A DNA stretch of 50,023 nucleotides from Burkholderiaceae bacterium (GCA_022702125.1 JAKOND010000148.1:1-50023); one strand, 5' to 3'; counted from the first letter of the stretch, positions 16,011 through 24,904 are shown. The notes: generated from the sequence alone by a model not told the origin. Translations and numbers: made by a program.

Positions 16011-16874
16011 TTATTCCGCGCCGGAAACCGCGGGCGTCGCGTCCTCGCCCTGGAAGCCCCGGGACCGCAGGGTCACCACCAGGGTGTCGCGCCAGGCGGT
16101 CGCGCCATCGGCCGGCTCACCGCCGCCGTGCGCCGGCGCCAGCGGCTGGATCGGCGTGGATTCGTGGATCATCCGCGCGTCGTCGAGCAGGAGCACCGAC
16201 CACGGCTCGGTCAGCGTGAAGCGGCTGCCGCGCGGGCCGTGGGCCTCGAAGACACGGGTTTCGCCGCCCTTGATCCCCCGGCGGCCGACCAGGAACACCG
16301 CCACCAGGTCCACGCCGTCGCGGTGCGCGCCTTCGGGCGTGGGCCGGCCGATGCCGTCGGCGGTGTCGATGCGGAACTGGTGGGCTTCGATGTACCAGGG
16401 CCGGGATTCCGGCGCGCCGGGTTCGGCGGCCTCCGGGGCGGGCGCGGGAGACGGCCCGCCCTCGTCCGACGCCCGCATGCGGGGCGCCAGATCGGCCAGC
16501 GCCCGCAGCAGCCGGCCCCAGGCGGGCGCCGCCACCGTCTCGGGCAGCATCGGCGCGAACCAGCGCTGCATGCCGCCGTGCAGCGCGTTGTATTCCACCG
16601 GTTGCCAATGCGCGCGGTGCGGCACCGGATGGATGCCCGCGCCGTCGGCGACGAAGCAGGCATGGCGCCGCTTGCGGTAGCGGCCGCCGTCGCGCAGGTA
16701 GTCGTCGGGCGGCAGGCCGTCCCAGGCAGCGCGCAGGGCATCGAGCGCTTCCGGCGTGGCGCCGGTCCAGCGCGCGACGTCGGCGGCCGACAGGACGGCA
16801 TGGCCGTGCGCGCGCATCTGCGACACGAGGTGGTCGAGGGGGGTGTAGGGGGGTGCGAACGTGGCGGCAGTCAT
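16011..16874 (-). CDS. 2-oxoglutarate/Fe(II)-dependent oxygenase, PF10014 type
   Basis: A 287-residue putative dioxygenase of the 2OG-Fe family that includes amino acid hydroxylases such as the Bacillus isoleucine hydroxylase. The iron triad is visible: HRD in GAHRDGVDLVAVFLVGR (His and Asp) and the distal His in DDARMIHESTPI; an Arg for 2-oxoglutarate near WRDTLVVTLRSRG is likely. A Pro/Ala/Glu-rich insert (about residues 140-160, SPAPAPEAAEPGAPES) interrupts the region before the core barrel and looks like a surface loop. ATG 16874 is preferred over GTG 16901 because a TACAGT hexamer sits 10 nt upstream of it. The substrate is unknown; a free amino acid is the family-based guess. Confidence 0.8.
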   Translation of the reverse strand: MTAATFAPPYTPLDHLVSQMRAHGHAVLSAADVARWTGATPEALDALRAAWDGLPPDDYLRDGGRYRKRRHACFVADGAGIHPVPHRAHWQPVEYNALHGGMQRWFAPMLPETVAAPAWGRLLRALADLAPRMRASDEGGPSPAPAPEAAEPGAPESRPWYIEAHQFRIDTADGIGRPTPEGAHRDGVDLVAVFLVGRRGIKGGETRVFEAHGPRGSRFTLTEPWSVLLLDDARMIHESTPIQPLAPAHGGGEPADGATAWRDTLVVTLRSRGFQGEDATPAVSGAE

Positions 16875-16884
16875 GGTGTCTGCG

Positions 16885-16890
16885 ACTGTA
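16885..16890 (-). promoter_or_regulatory. Putative -10 hexamer of the oxygenase gene
   Basis: TACAGT on the minus strand (4 of 6 to TATAAT) ends 10 nt before ATG 16874. The start codon would lie within a few bases of the transcript 5' end. Confidence 0.28.
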
Positions 16891-16977
16891 ACGCCGCCCA
16901 CGGCCGGCCGCCGCCGCGCTTCCCCGGCCGGTCCGGCGCGGGCGGGCGCCCCCTCCGGCGGATCGCCGCGCGGGCCT

Positions 16978-18030
16978 TCAGGCGATCGCGCCGGCCAGGC
17001 CGAATTCCTGCGCGAGCAGCTCGTAGGAACGCCGCTGCGCCGCGGGATCGTGCGTCCAGGTGATGACGGCGACCTCGTCCACCTGCAGGCGCGCCGCCAG
17101 CGCGCGCAGCTTCTCGCCGACCTGCGCCGCGGTGCCCACCAGCGCGCGATCGCGCAATCCGTCGCGCTCCGGACGCTCGGACGGCGCGTAGTCGCGCAGC
17201 GCCTCGTCCGGCGGCAGCAGGGGCCCGAGCCGGCCGGCGTTGCGGTCCATGCGCCAGCGCTCGCGGCTCTGGAACAGGCGCCAGGCCTCGTCCTCGGTGT
17301 CGGCCGCCAGCGCCCAGACGCAGACCACCGCCTGCGGCCGGGCCAGCACGGCCGAGGGCTTGAAGGTGCTGCGGTAGAGCGCCAGCGCCTGGTCCGCCCC
17401 CGGGCCCTCGGTGATGAACCAGGCGAAGGCGTACGGCAGCCCGAAATGCCCCGCCACCTGGGCGCCGTAGTCCGAGCTGCCGAGCATCCACAGCGCGGGC
17501 GCGGTGTCCGACTGCGGATGGGCCTGCACCCCGTGGCCCCGGTGCCCGGGCGGCATCTCCTGGCCGTCGATCCAGAGGCGCAGTTCGGCCACCTGCTGGG
17601 CGAAGCGCTCGGCCGCGCCCAGGTCGGGATTGAGCAGCGCGGCGGTGCGCCGGTCGCTGCCGGGCGCGCGGCCCACGCCCAGGTCGATGCGGCCGGGCGC
17701 CAGCGCGTCGAGCACCCGGAACTGCTCGGCCACCTTGAAGGAGGCGTAGTGCGGCAGCATCACGCCGGCGCTGCCGATGCGGATGCGCCGGGTGCGCATG
17801 GCGATGGCGGCCAGCAGCACCTCGGGCGCGCTGCCGACGATGCTCGGATGGCCATGGTGCTCGCTGACCCAGAAGCGGTCGTAGCCCAGCGCCTCGCAAT
17901 GCGCGGCCAGCGCCACGGTCTGGCGCAGCGCGTCGGACTGCGGCCGGCCGGCGGCGGCCACCGACTGGTCCAGCACGGACAGGCGCAGGGGCGCGGCGGC
18001 GGAAAGGTTGTCCGGAGAGACGGTTGTCAT
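16978..18030 (-). CDS. Luciferase-like (LLM class) flavin-dependent oxidoreductase
   Basis: A 350-residue member of the bacterial luciferase superfamily, FMN-dependent monooxygenase or dehydrogenase type. The N terminus LRLSVLDQSVAAAGRPQSDAL and the segment YDRFWVSEHHGHPSIVGSAP are typical of the 'MsnO8/YhbW-like' LLM subgroup. TRRIRIGSAGVMLPHYASF and DLGVGRAPGSDRRT complete the signature. FMNH2 is presumably supplied by a separate reductase; the flavin reductase-like gene at 14.1 kb is a possible but unproven partner. The ATG at 18030 gives the normal length. Its start region is back to back with the NADH dehydrogenase gene. The substrate is unknown. Confidence 0.88.
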   Translation of the reverse strand: MTTVSPDNLSAAAPLRLSVLDQSVAAAGRPQSDALRQTVALAAHCEALGYDRFWVSEHHGHPSIVGSAPEVLLAAIAMRTRRIRIGSAGVMLPHYASFKVAEQFRVLDALAPGRIDLGVGRAPGSDRRTAALLNPDLGAAERFAQQVAELRLWIDGQEMPPGHRGHGVQAHPQSDTAPALWMLGSSDYGAQVAGHFGLPYAFAWFITEGPGADQALALYRSTFKPSAVLARPQAVVCVWALAADTEDEAWRLFQSRERWRMDRNAGRLGPLLPPDEALRDYAPSERPERDGLRDRALVGTAAQVGEKLRALAARLQVDEVAVITWTHDPAAQRRSYELLAQEFGLAGAIA

Positions 18031-18220
18031 GGGATGGGGCTTCGGGTGATGCACGGGAATGCGGCGCCGGGAACGGCCGCCGGGCCGACTCGCGCGCCGG
18101 GCCCGGCGCGGGTCCGGGCCCGGATACCGGTCTGCCCGACGATTCCGCGGACGATGCGGACAGGACGCTGCACGGCCGGCGAGCTTCGCACATGATGCCG
18201 TCGCGCGCCGCACGGATGCC

Positions 18221-18226
18221 CATAAT
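18221..18226 (+). promoter_or_regulatory. Putative -10 hexamer of ndh
   Basis: CATAAT (5 of 6 to TATAAT) ends 7 nt before ATG 18234. Position suggests transcription starts at the start codon. Confidence 0.35.
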
Positions 18227-18233
18227 CCTTGGC

Positions 18234-19706
18234 ATGAACATGCACACGCTCTCGCCGGAACACGATCCGGCGGCCCGTCCCCGGACCGACGACGCCTCGT
18301 GGGACACCGCGCCCGGTCCCGCCGCCCCGGAGAACGCGCCGCCCGGCAAACCCCGGGTGGCGATCGTCGGCTGCGGTTTCGGCGGCCTGGAGGCGGCGCG
18401 CGCCCTGCGCGACGCGGACGTGGCGGTGACGGTGGTCGACAAGACCAACCACCACCTGTTCCAGCCGCTGCTCTACCAGGTGGCGACGGCGGGCCTGTCC
18501 TCGACCATGATCGCGGCGCCGATCCGCCACCTGTTCCGCAACCAGCCCAACGCCACCGTGCTGATGGGCGAGGTCTCCGGCGTCGACCTGCGCGATCGCC
18601 GGCTGCTGCTGGCCGACGGCGGCGAACTCGCGTACGACCACCTGATCGTCGCCGCCGGCTCCACCCACAGCTATTTCGGCAACGACGCATGGGCGGCGTC
18701 GGCGCCGGGCCTGAAGACCCTGGAGGACGCCCTGCGGATCCGCCGCAGGGTGCTGCTGGCCTTCGAGGCGGCCGAGCGCGAGAACGATCCGGCCCGCCGG
18801 CGCGACTGGCTCAACTTGGTGGTGATCGGCGGCGGCCCCACCGGCGTCGAGATGGCCGGCACCCTGGCCGAGATCGCCCGCCACACCCTGCCCGGCGAAT
18901 TCCGCAACTTCGATCCCGCCAGCGCCAACATCCTGCTCATCGAGGGCGGCGACCGCGTGCTGTCCACCATGCCCGAGGAACTCAGCGAGAAGGCGCTCCA
19001 GCAGCTGAAGAAGCTGGGCGTGCAGGTGCGCCTGCGCCACCGCATCGTGGGCGTCGATGCCGAGGGCGTGGACGTGCAGGTCGGCCCCGACGCGGACCAG
19101 CGCCAGCGCATTCCCAGCCGCTGCGTCATCTGGGGCGCGGGCGTGGCCGCCTCGCCGCTGGGCAAGCTGCTGGGCACCGCGTCCGGCGCCCCGACCGATC
19201 GCGCCGGCCGGATCGAGGTGCTGCCCGACCTGTCCCTGCCGGGGCACCCGGAGGTCAGCGTCATCGGCGACCTGGCGGCCGCGAAGAGCTACCCCGCCGG
19301 CACCCCGGCCGACGCCGCCGCGGCCCTGCGCGATGCCGCGTCGGCGGTCCCCGGCGTGTCGCCCGCCGCCAAGCAGATGGGACGCGTCGCCGCCGCCAAC
19401 CTGCTGCGCCGGCTGCGCGGCACGCCGACGCAGGCCTTCCACTACCAGGACTACGGCAACCTGGCGACCATCGGCCGCAACGCGGCGGTGGTGGACCTGG
19501 ACCTGCCGGGCAACCGGCGCCTGCGCTTCAGCGGCTACCCGGCCTGGCTGTTCTGGCTCTTCGCCCACCTGTACTTCCTGATCGGCTTCCGCAACCGGAT
19601 GCTGGTGATGTTCGACTGGGCCAGCGCCTACTACAGCTTCCGGCGCCAGGCCCGGGTGGTGATGGGCAGCGCGCCGCGGCCGCCCGCGGATCCGCCGAGG
19701 GAGTGA
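18234..19706 (+). CDS. ndh: Type II NADH dehydrogenase (NDH-2), NAD(P)/FAD-dependent oxidoreductase
   Basis: A 490-residue single-subunit, non-proton-pumping NADH:quinone oxidoreductase at the inner face of the membrane. The FAD motif GCGFGG is at residues 46-51, with DKTNHHLFQPLLYQVATAGL next, and the NAD motif VVIGGGPTGVEMAGTLAEI near 200-215. The segment VSVIGDLAAAKS carries the FAD-contact Asp. The C-terminal amphipathic stretch (WLFWLFAHLYFLIGFRNRM) is the membrane anchor. The first 40 residues, rich in Pro, Asp and Ala, are an extension before the Rossmann fold. ATG 18234 is supported by a -10-like CATAAT 7 nt upstream; in-frame ATGs at 18192 and 18216 lie before or inside that element. 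Confidence 0.9.
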   Translation: MNMHTLSPEHDPAARPRTDDASWDTAPGPAAPENAPPGKPRVAIVGCGFGGLEAARALRDADVAVTVVDKTNHHLFQPLLYQVATAGLSSTMIAAPIRHLFRNQPNATVLMGEVSGVDLRDRRLLLADGGELAYDHLIVAAGSTHSYFGNDAWAASAPGLKTLEDALRIRRRVLLAFEAAERENDPARRRDWLNLVVIGGGPTGVEMAGTLAEIARHTLPGEFRNFDPASANILLIEGGDRVLSTMPEELSEKALQQLKKLGVQVRLRHRIVGVDAEGVDVQVGPDADQRQRIPSRCVIWGAGVAASPLGKLLGTASGAPTDRAGRIEVLPDLSLPGHPEVSVIGDLAAAKSYPAGTPADAAAALRDAASAVPGVSPAAKQMGRVAAANLLRRLRGTPTQAFHYQDYGNLATIGRNAAVVDLDLPGNRRLRFSGYPAWLFWLFAHLYFLIGFRNRMLVMFDWASAYYSFRRQARVVMGSAPRPPADPPRE

Positions 19707-19716
19707 GGGCCCTCAC
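19703..19716. terminator. Perfect palindrome holding both convergent stop codons
   Basis: GTGAGGGCCCTCAC is a perfect 14-bp palindrome that contains the TGA of ndh (19704-19706) and, on the other strand, the TGA of the phosphoesterase gene (19715-19713). As RNA it gives a 5-bp stem with a GGCC loop plus flanking G/C runs, a weak bidirectional terminator. Confidence 0.28.
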
Positions 19717-20828
19717 CCCCTGCGCAGCGTGATCCGGGTCAGCTCGGCCGGCTTCCCGAGCCGCAGCGCGAAGCCGGGCCACAGCGCCGTGCCGTTGTTG
19801 ACGTAGAGCTGCATGCCGTCGAGCCGGTAGAGGCCCGAGACGAAGCCCTCGTTGAACAGGGCCAGCAGCCGGTCCAGGCCCAGGACCATGCCGCCGTGGG
19901 TGTGGCCCGACAGCTGGAGCGCGACGCCCCGCGCGGCGGCCCGCCGCGCCTTGCGGGGCTGGTGGTCCAGCAGGATGACGGGCAGGCTGGCGGGCGCGCC
20001 GACGAGCGCCTTCTCCAGGTCGGGGCCGGGCAGCCCGACCTGGGGCGCGGACAGGTCCGTCACCCCGGCCAGCACCAGCCGGGCGCCGCTGCGCGCGAGG
20101 ATCGCGTGGCCGTTCTCCAGCGGCCGGAAGCCCAGCACCGGGTAATGGTCCATCCAGCGCCGGTAGTCGAAAAAGTACTCGTGGTTGCCCGGAATCACAT
20201 AGATCCCGTCGGGCGCGCGCAGGCCGGCCAGCGGCGCCACGTCCGCCCTGCGGGCGTCCACGGAGCCGTCGATGACATCCCCGGTGACGACGACGAGATC
20301 GGCGCCGAGCGCGTTCGACGCATCCACCACCGCCTGCGTCCATGCCCTGTCGAACAGGCGGCTGATGTGCAGGTCGGTGAGCTGCAGCAGGCGGTAGCCC
20401 TCGAACTGCGGCGGCAGGTCGGCGATCTCGATCTCCACGTCCTTGAGCGCGGGCACCCGGATGGCCTGGCCGACGCCGATGGCCGCCAGCGCCAGGGCGG
20501 CGCCGCCGATGGCGTACCGCACGCCGCCGGGAACGGCCAGCCGCTGGCGCCGCGCCGCCATGGCGACCAGCATCGCCAGGTCCGTCAGGATCTGGAACAC
20601 CGCCAGGAGCACGAGCGCCGCGAACGCCCAGTTCAGGACGACGACCACGGCGCGCGGCATCTCCGGCGAGAACGGGCTGCCGGAGGACATCCGGCTGAAC
20701 AAATGGTATTGCGAGGCCAGCAGCGCGACGACGGCCATGCCGACCCTGGCATGCAGCGGCCACGGCAGGGGCCACAGGAACCGGCCGACGACATAGAGGC
20801 CCGGCAGGCTGAAAATCAGATGGAACAT
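19713..20828 (-). CDS. Membrane-anchored calcineurin-like metallophosphoesterase
   Basis: A 371-residue protein with about four N-terminal membrane helices (residues 1-135), then a metallophosphoesterase domain. All five metal motifs are visible: TDLHIS (DxH), VVTGDVID (GDxxD), PGNHEYFFD (GNHE), LLDHQP and SGHTHGGM (GHxH). The arrangement matches the YkuE/YaeI group, some of whose members hydrolyse UDP-2,3-diacylglucosamine or other phosphodiesters. The exact substrate is not readable. It is convergent with ndh, the stop codons sharing one palindrome, and divergent from the GntR operon. Confidence 0.88.
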   Translation of the reverse strand: MFHLIFSLPGLYVVGRFLWPLPWPLHARVGMAVVALLASQYHLFSRMSSGSPFSPEMPRAVVVVLNWAFAALVLLAVFQILTDLAMLVAMAARRQRLAVPGGVRYAIGGAALALAAIGVGQAIRVPALKDVEIEIADLPPQFEGYRLLQLTDLHISRLFDRAWTQAVVDASNALGADLVVVTGDVIDGSVDARRADVAPLAGLRAPDGIYVIPGNHEYFFDYRRWMDHYPVLGFRPLENGHAILARSGARLVLAGVTDLSAPQVGLPGPDLEKALVGAPASLPVILLDHQPRKARRAAARGVALQLSGHTHGGMVLGLDRLLALFNEGFVSGLYRLDGMQLYVNNGTALWPGFALRLGKPAELTRITLRRG

Positions 20829-21057
20829 CTCGGCGATCTCGGACAGGCTTTTCGGAAGCCTTCCAGCATGCCCGTGTTCATCGCCCGCCGTCGGGCCGCG
20901 CGGTCATTCGGGATCGCCCCGCCGGGATACTTCCGAAGCGCCGGCATCCGCGCGTTCCGGGGCCCGGTCCCCGCCCCGGGATCGGGCGCATGCCTCCATC
21001 CGGTGCGCGCGCCGGGCAGGCCGGGAGACTCCGTGTGCAGTTTTAGTGCACTTGTCT

Positions 21058-21089
21058 TGCATACCAGTTCGCGAAGCGGCTGCATACCA
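21058..21089. promoter_or_regulatory. Direct repeat TGCATACCA before the GntR operon
   Basis: TGCATACCA occurs at 21058-21066 and 21081-21089, a 23-bp period, ending 28 bp before the gntR start. It lies in the only AT-richer part of the 289-bp gap (20829-21117), which otherwise shows nothing. Likely operator half-sites for the GntR protein itself. Confidence 0.45.
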
Positions 21090-21117
21090 CTGGCACGCTT
21101 CCTGCTGAACGGGATGC

Positions 21118-21906
21118 ATGCCCTCTCCCACCGCCGCCGTCGACATCAGCGACCGCATCATCGAAGCCGTCATGGCGCAGAAGCTCGCGCCGGGCATGCG
21201 CCTGGGCGAGCAGCAGCTGGCGATGCTCTTCGACTGCAGCCGCACCATCGTGCGCGAAGCGCTGGCGCGGCTGGCGACGCGGGGCCTGGTCACCGTGAGC
21301 GCCCGGCGCGGCTGGTACGTCATCGATCCCACCGAAGCCGAGGCGCGCGAGGCCTTCGAGGCCCGCCGGGTCATCGAGACCGGCCTGATCCGCAGCCTGC
21401 GCGGCGTCGACGCCGAGGCGCTGGCCCGCCTGCGCCAGCACATCGCCCGCGAGGAGTCGGCGGTGGCCGGCCAGGACGTGGGCGCGCGCAGCTTCCTGCT
21501 GGGCGACTTCCACGTCTGCCTGGCCGAATGCCTGGGCAACGGCCTGCTGGCCGACACCCTGCGCGACTTCACCGCGCGCACCACGCTGGTGGCGATGCGC
21601 TACCAGTCCTCGCACGACGCGGCCCAGTCCTGCGCGGACCACGTGCGCATCGTCGCCGCCCTGGCCGCCGGCGACATGCCGGAAGCCGAACGCCTGATGG
21701 CCGAGCACATCGGCACCGTGCAGTCCGCCCTCCAGGTGCCGCCCGCGCCCGACGGCGATCCCCTGCGCCAGCTGCGCGACGCCCTGGCGCCGGTCGCCAA
21801 GGCGCCCGCGCCGCCCGCCTCTTCCACGGCCCGCCGCGCCCCGTCCGGCGGAGCCGCCTCCGATTCACCCGACGAACCCTCGACCTATCTAGGAGCCTTG
21901 CTATGA
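21118..21906 (+). CDS. GntR-family regulator, FadR/FCD subfamily
   Basis: A 262-residue regulator. The N-terminal winged helix (about 8-72) shows DRIIEAVMAQKLAPGMRLGE, then LAMLFDCSRTIVREALARLATRGLVTV. The all-helical FCD ligand domain follows (about 80-215), with FEARRVIETGL, Asp/His positions in LLGDFHVCLAE and CADHVRIVAAL, consistent with a metal-assisted carboxylate-binding pocket. A Pro/Ala/Ser-rich tail of about 45 residues is unusual. The gene overlaps the downstream binding-protein gene by four bases (ATGA), so regulator and transporter form one operon, and feedback control by the imported amino acid or its catabolite is likely. Confidence 0.9.
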   Translation: MPSPTAAVDISDRIIEAVMAQKLAPGMRLGEQQLAMLFDCSRTIVREALARLATRGLVTVSARRGWYVIDPTEAEAREAFEARRVIETGLIRSLRGVDAEALARLRQHIAREESAVAGQDVGARSFLLGDFHVCLAECLGNGLLADTLRDFTARTTLVAMRYQSSHDAAQSCADHVRIVAALAAGDMPEAERLMAEHIGTVQSALQVPPAPDGDPLRQLRDALAPVAKAPAPPASSTARRAPSGGAASDSPDEPSTYLGALL

Positions 21907-22727
21907 CCCCGACTTCCGCCCGCACCCGTCCGTTCTCGCGCGGCAAGCGCCGCCTCGCCCTCGGCCTCGTCGCCCTCGCCGCGGCCGCCGCTTCCGGCGC
22001 ATCGATGGCGCAGGACGCGCTCGACGCCATCGCCAAGTCCAGGCAGGTCAAGATCGGCATCCCGACCGACTACCCGCCCTACGGCTTCGTCGGCACCGAC
22101 CTGCAGCCCCAGGGCCTGGACGTGGACATGGCCAAGCTCGTGGCCGCCAAGCTCGGCGCCAAGGTCGAGCTGGTGCCGGTCACCAGCGCCAACCGCATCC
22201 CGTACCTGCAGACCCGCAAGGCCGACCTGGTCATCTCCACGCTGGGCAAGAACCCCGAGCGCGAGAAGGTGATCGACTTCACCTCGTCCTACTCGCCCTT
22301 CTTCCAGGCGGTGTTCGCGGCCAAGAGCCTGCCGCTCAAGACCTGGGCCGACCTGGGCGGCAAGACCGTCGCCGTGACCCGCGGCGCGATGGAGGACCAG
22401 GAGCTCGGCAAGGTCGCCCCCGCGAACGCGGACGTGAAGCGCTTCGAGGACAACAACGCCACCGTCGCCGCCTTCGTCGCCGGCCAGACGCAGGCGATCG
22501 CCACCGGCGCCTCGGTGGCCGGCAACATGATGGCCAAGAACCCGAAGCTCGACGCCGAATACAAGCTGCTGCTCAAGGACAGCCCCAACTTCATCGGCGT
22601 GGCCAAGGGCGAGGACAAGCTGCGCGTCCGCGTCAACGAGATCATCGCCGAGGCGAAGAAATCGGGCGAACTCGACAAGATGGCGCAGAAGTGGCTCGGC
22701 CGTCCGGCCGGCAGCCTGCCCGAGTAA
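21903..22727 (+). CDS. Polar amino acid ABC transporter, periplasmic binding protein
   Basis: A 274-residue family 3 solute-binding protein (PF00497 type). The N-terminal signal peptide has a basic start (RTRPFSRGKRRLALGL), a hydrophobic Ala core and a probable cut after ASMAQ (about residue 36). The mature part opens with VKIGIPTDYPPYGFVG, then LDVDMAKLVAAKLGAKVELVPV and NRIPYLQTRKADLVISTLG, the usual ligand-cleft strands. ADLGGKTVAVTRGAMED is the second-lobe hinge. It is the first transporter gene of a GntR-led operon. The substrate is a polar amino acid; which one is not evident. Confidence 0.92.
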   Translation: MTPTSARTRPFSRGKRRLALGLVALAAAAASGASMAQDALDAIAKSRQVKIGIPTDYPPYGFVGTDLQPQGLDVDMAKLVAAKLGAKVELVPVTSANRIPYLQTRKADLVISTLGKNPEREKVIDFTSSYSPFFQAVFAAKSLPLKTWADLGGKTVAVTRGAMEDQELGKVAPANADVKRFEDNNATVAAFVAGQTQAIATGASVAGNMMAKNPKLDAEYKLLLKDSPNFIGVAKGEDKLRVRVNEIIAEAKKSGELDKMAQKWLGRPAGSLPE

Positions 22728-22787
22728 GCGCGCCGCCCGCCGCGCCCATCCCGCAACGAACGCCGCCCCGCGCCCGCACAGCCTCCC

Positions 22788-23450
22788 ATGCGCATCGAAC
22801 TCGATTTCCCCGCCGTGCTGGCGCAGTGGCCGCTGCTGCTGCACGGCCTCTACTGGACCGTCGGCCTGACCGCCGTCGCCACCGTGCTCGGCATGGCGCT
22901 CGGCATCGCCTTCGCCTGGGCGCGCGCCAGCGGACCGGCCGCGCTGCGCTGGGTCGTGGGCGGCTACGTGGAGCTGGTGCGCAACACGCCCTTCATCGTG
23001 CAGCTGTTCTTCGTGTTCTTCGGGCTGCCGGCGGCGGGCGTCAAGCTCTCGCCCGAGACGGCCTCGGTGATCGCGATGGTGGTCAACCTCAGCGCCTACG
23101 CCACCGAGATCGTCCGCGCCGGCGTCGAGGCCACGCCGCGCGGCCAGATCGAGGCAGCGCAGAGCCTGGCCCTCGGCCGGGTGCAGATCTTCACCCGGGT
23201 GGTGCTGCCGCCGGCGCTGGCCAACGTCTGGCCGGCGATGGTCAGCCAGATCATCATCGTGATGCTCGGCTCGGCCGTCTGCGGCCAGATCTCGACGCCC
23301 GAGCTGGGCTACGCGGCCAACTTGATCCAGAGCCGCAACTTCCGGGCCTTCGAGGCCTACATCGTCGCCACCCTCCTCTACCTGGCGCTGGCGATCGCGC
23401 TGCGCCGGCTGCTGTACTGGGCCGGCCCGCGCTTCCTGTTCGGCCGCTGA
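22788..23450 (+). CDS. Amino acid ABC transporter permease
   Basis: A 220-residue inner-membrane subunit of the HisM/GlnP family. It has about five hydrophobic segments. The signature VELVRNTPFIVQLFFVFFGLP lies near the second helix, and the EAA loop TPRGQIEAAQSLALGRVQIF contacts the ATPase. It starts 60 bp after the binding-protein gene and is followed 18 bp later by a second permease, implying a heterodimeric channel. Confidence 0.92.
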   Translation: MRIELDFPAVLAQWPLLLHGLYWTVGLTAVATVLGMALGIAFAWARASGPAALRWVVGGYVELVRNTPFIVQLFFVFFGLPAAGVKLSPETASVIAMVVNLSAYATEIVRAGVEATPRGQIEAAQSLALGRVQIFTRVVLPPALANVWPAMVSQIIIVMLGSAVCGQISTPELGYAANLIQSRNFRAFEAYIVATLLYLALAIALRRLLYWAGPRFLFGR

Positions 23451-23468
23451 TCCCCGGAGCCCCGCACC

Positions 23469-24122
23469 ATGGTCGAATTCACCCTCTGGGACATCCTGCG
23501 CAACCTGCTGCTGGCCGCGCGCTGGACCGTCGCCCTCTCCCTCGTCGCCTTCGTGGGCGGCGGCATCGTCGGGCTGGCATTGCTGCTGCTGCGGCTGCGC
23601 TCCGGCAAGGCGGCGCAGCGTTTCGTCGGCGGCTACGTGCAGCTGTTCCAGGGCACGCCGCTGCTGATGCAGCTGTTCCTGGCGTACTTCGGGCTGGCGC
23701 TGTTCGGCATCGACACCTCGGCCTGGGTGTCGGCGGCGCTGGCGCTCACGCTCTACACCAGCGCCTACCTGACCGAAATCTGGCGCGGCTGCGTGGCCGC
23801 GGTGCCGCGCGGCCAGTGGGAGGCCTCGTCGAGCCTCGCGCTGACCTTCGGCGAGCAGATGCGCCACGTGGTGCTGCCGCAGGCCGGCCGGCTGGCCGTC
23901 GCCCCCACCGTCGGCTTCCTGGTGCAGGTGGTCAAGGGCACCGCGCTGGCCTCGGTCATCGGCTTCGTCGAGCTGACCAAGGCCGGCAGCATGATCTCCA
24001 ACGCCACCTTCAAGCCCTTCGTGGTCTACAGCTGCCTCGGGCTGATGTATTTCGCGCTGTGCTTCCCGATCAGCCTCTACGCCCGCTCCCTCGAAAGGAA
24101 ACTCCATGCCCACCGCCGCTGA
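23469..24122 (+). CDS. Amino acid ABC transporter permease, second subunit
   Basis: A 217-residue partner permease of the HisQ/HisM family. YVQLFQGTPLLMQLFLAYFG matches the family's conserved helix, and the EAA loop appears as VPRGQWEASSSLALTFGEQM. The next gene starts 17 bases inside its 3' end, which supports translational coupling with the ATPase. Confidence 0.92.
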   Translation: MVEFTLWDILRNLLLAARWTVALSLVAFVGGGIVGLALLLLRLRSGKAAQRFVGGYVQLFQGTPLLMQLFLAYFGLALFGIDTSAWVSAALALTLYTSAYLTEIWRGCVAAVPRGQWEASSSLALTFGEQMRHVVLPQAGRLAVAPTVGFLVQVVKGTALASVIGFVELTKAGSMISNATFKPFVVYSCLGLMYFALCFPISLYARSLERKLHAHRR

Positions 24123-24903
24123 AGCCCTCCCGCCGTCCGCGACCGCCGCCGCCGCGCCGGCGCCGGGCGCGCCCATCGTGGACATCCACGGACTGCGCAA
24201 GTCCTACGGCGCGAACGAGGTGCTCAAGGGCATCGACATCCAGGTGCGGCGCGGCGAGGTGATCGCCATCATCGGCAAGAGCGGCTCGGGCAAGAGCACG
24301 CTGCTGCGCTGCATCAACGGGCTGGAGGTGTTCCAGGAAGGCGCGCTGTCGGTGGACGGCCGGCCGCTGGTCTACGACAGCCCGATGGCGATGCGCGAGC
24401 TGCGCCAGCGGGTGGGCATGATCTTCCAGGGCTTCAACCTGTTCCCGCACCTGTCGGTCGGCCGCAACCTGATGCTGGCCCCGACGCTGGTCAAGAAGAA
24501 GTCGCAGGCCGACGCCGCCGCCCACGCGCGCCGGCTGCTGGAGCGGGTCGGCCTGGCCGAGAAGTTCGACGCCCGGCCCGACCAGCTCTCGGGCGGCCAG
24601 CAGCAGCGGGTGGCCATCGCCCGCGCGCTGGCGATGGAGCCGGCGGTGCTGCTGTGCGACGAGATCACCTCGGCGCTGGACCCGGAGCTCGTCGGCGAGG
24701 TGCTGCGGGTGGTCGAATCGCTGGCGCACGAGGGCATGACGCTGCTGATGGTCACCCACGAGATGGCCTTCGCGCGCAAGGTCAGCGACCGGGTGGTGTT
24801 CATGCACCAGGGCCGGGTGCACGAATCCGGCCCGCCGGCGCAGCTCTTCGGCAATCCGCAGACGCCGGAGCTGCGGCAGTTCCTGTCCTCGCTGCAGGAC
24901 TGA
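24106..24903 (+). CDS. Amino acid ABC transporter ATP-binding protein
   Basis: A 265-residue ATPase of the GlnQ/HisP class, which powers the transporter encoded just upstream. Walker [10 protein letters not shown] is at residues 57-65, the signature LSGGQQQR at 161-168, Walker B VLLCDE at 181-186, and the switch His at 218 (VTHEM). The first 22 residues are a Pro/Ala extension not usual in GlnQ; a purine-rich CGAAAGGAAACTCC precedes the ATG, so the start is sound. A possible terminator hairpin follows the stop at once, closing the five-gene gntR-ABC operon. Confidence 0.95.
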   Translation: MPTAAEALPPSATAAAAPAPGAPIVDIHGLRKSYGANEVLKGIDIQVRRGEVIAIIGKSGSGKSTLLRCINGLEVFQEGALSVDGRPLVYDSPMAMRELRQRVGMIFQGFNLFPHLSVGRNLMLAPTLVKKKSQADAAAHARRLLERVGLAEKFDARPDQLSGGQQQRVAIARALAMEPAVLLCDEITSALDPELVGEVLRVVESLAHEGMTLLMVTHEMAFARKVSDRVVFMHQGRVHESGPPAQLFGNPQTPELRQFLSSLQD

Positions 24904-24904
24904 A

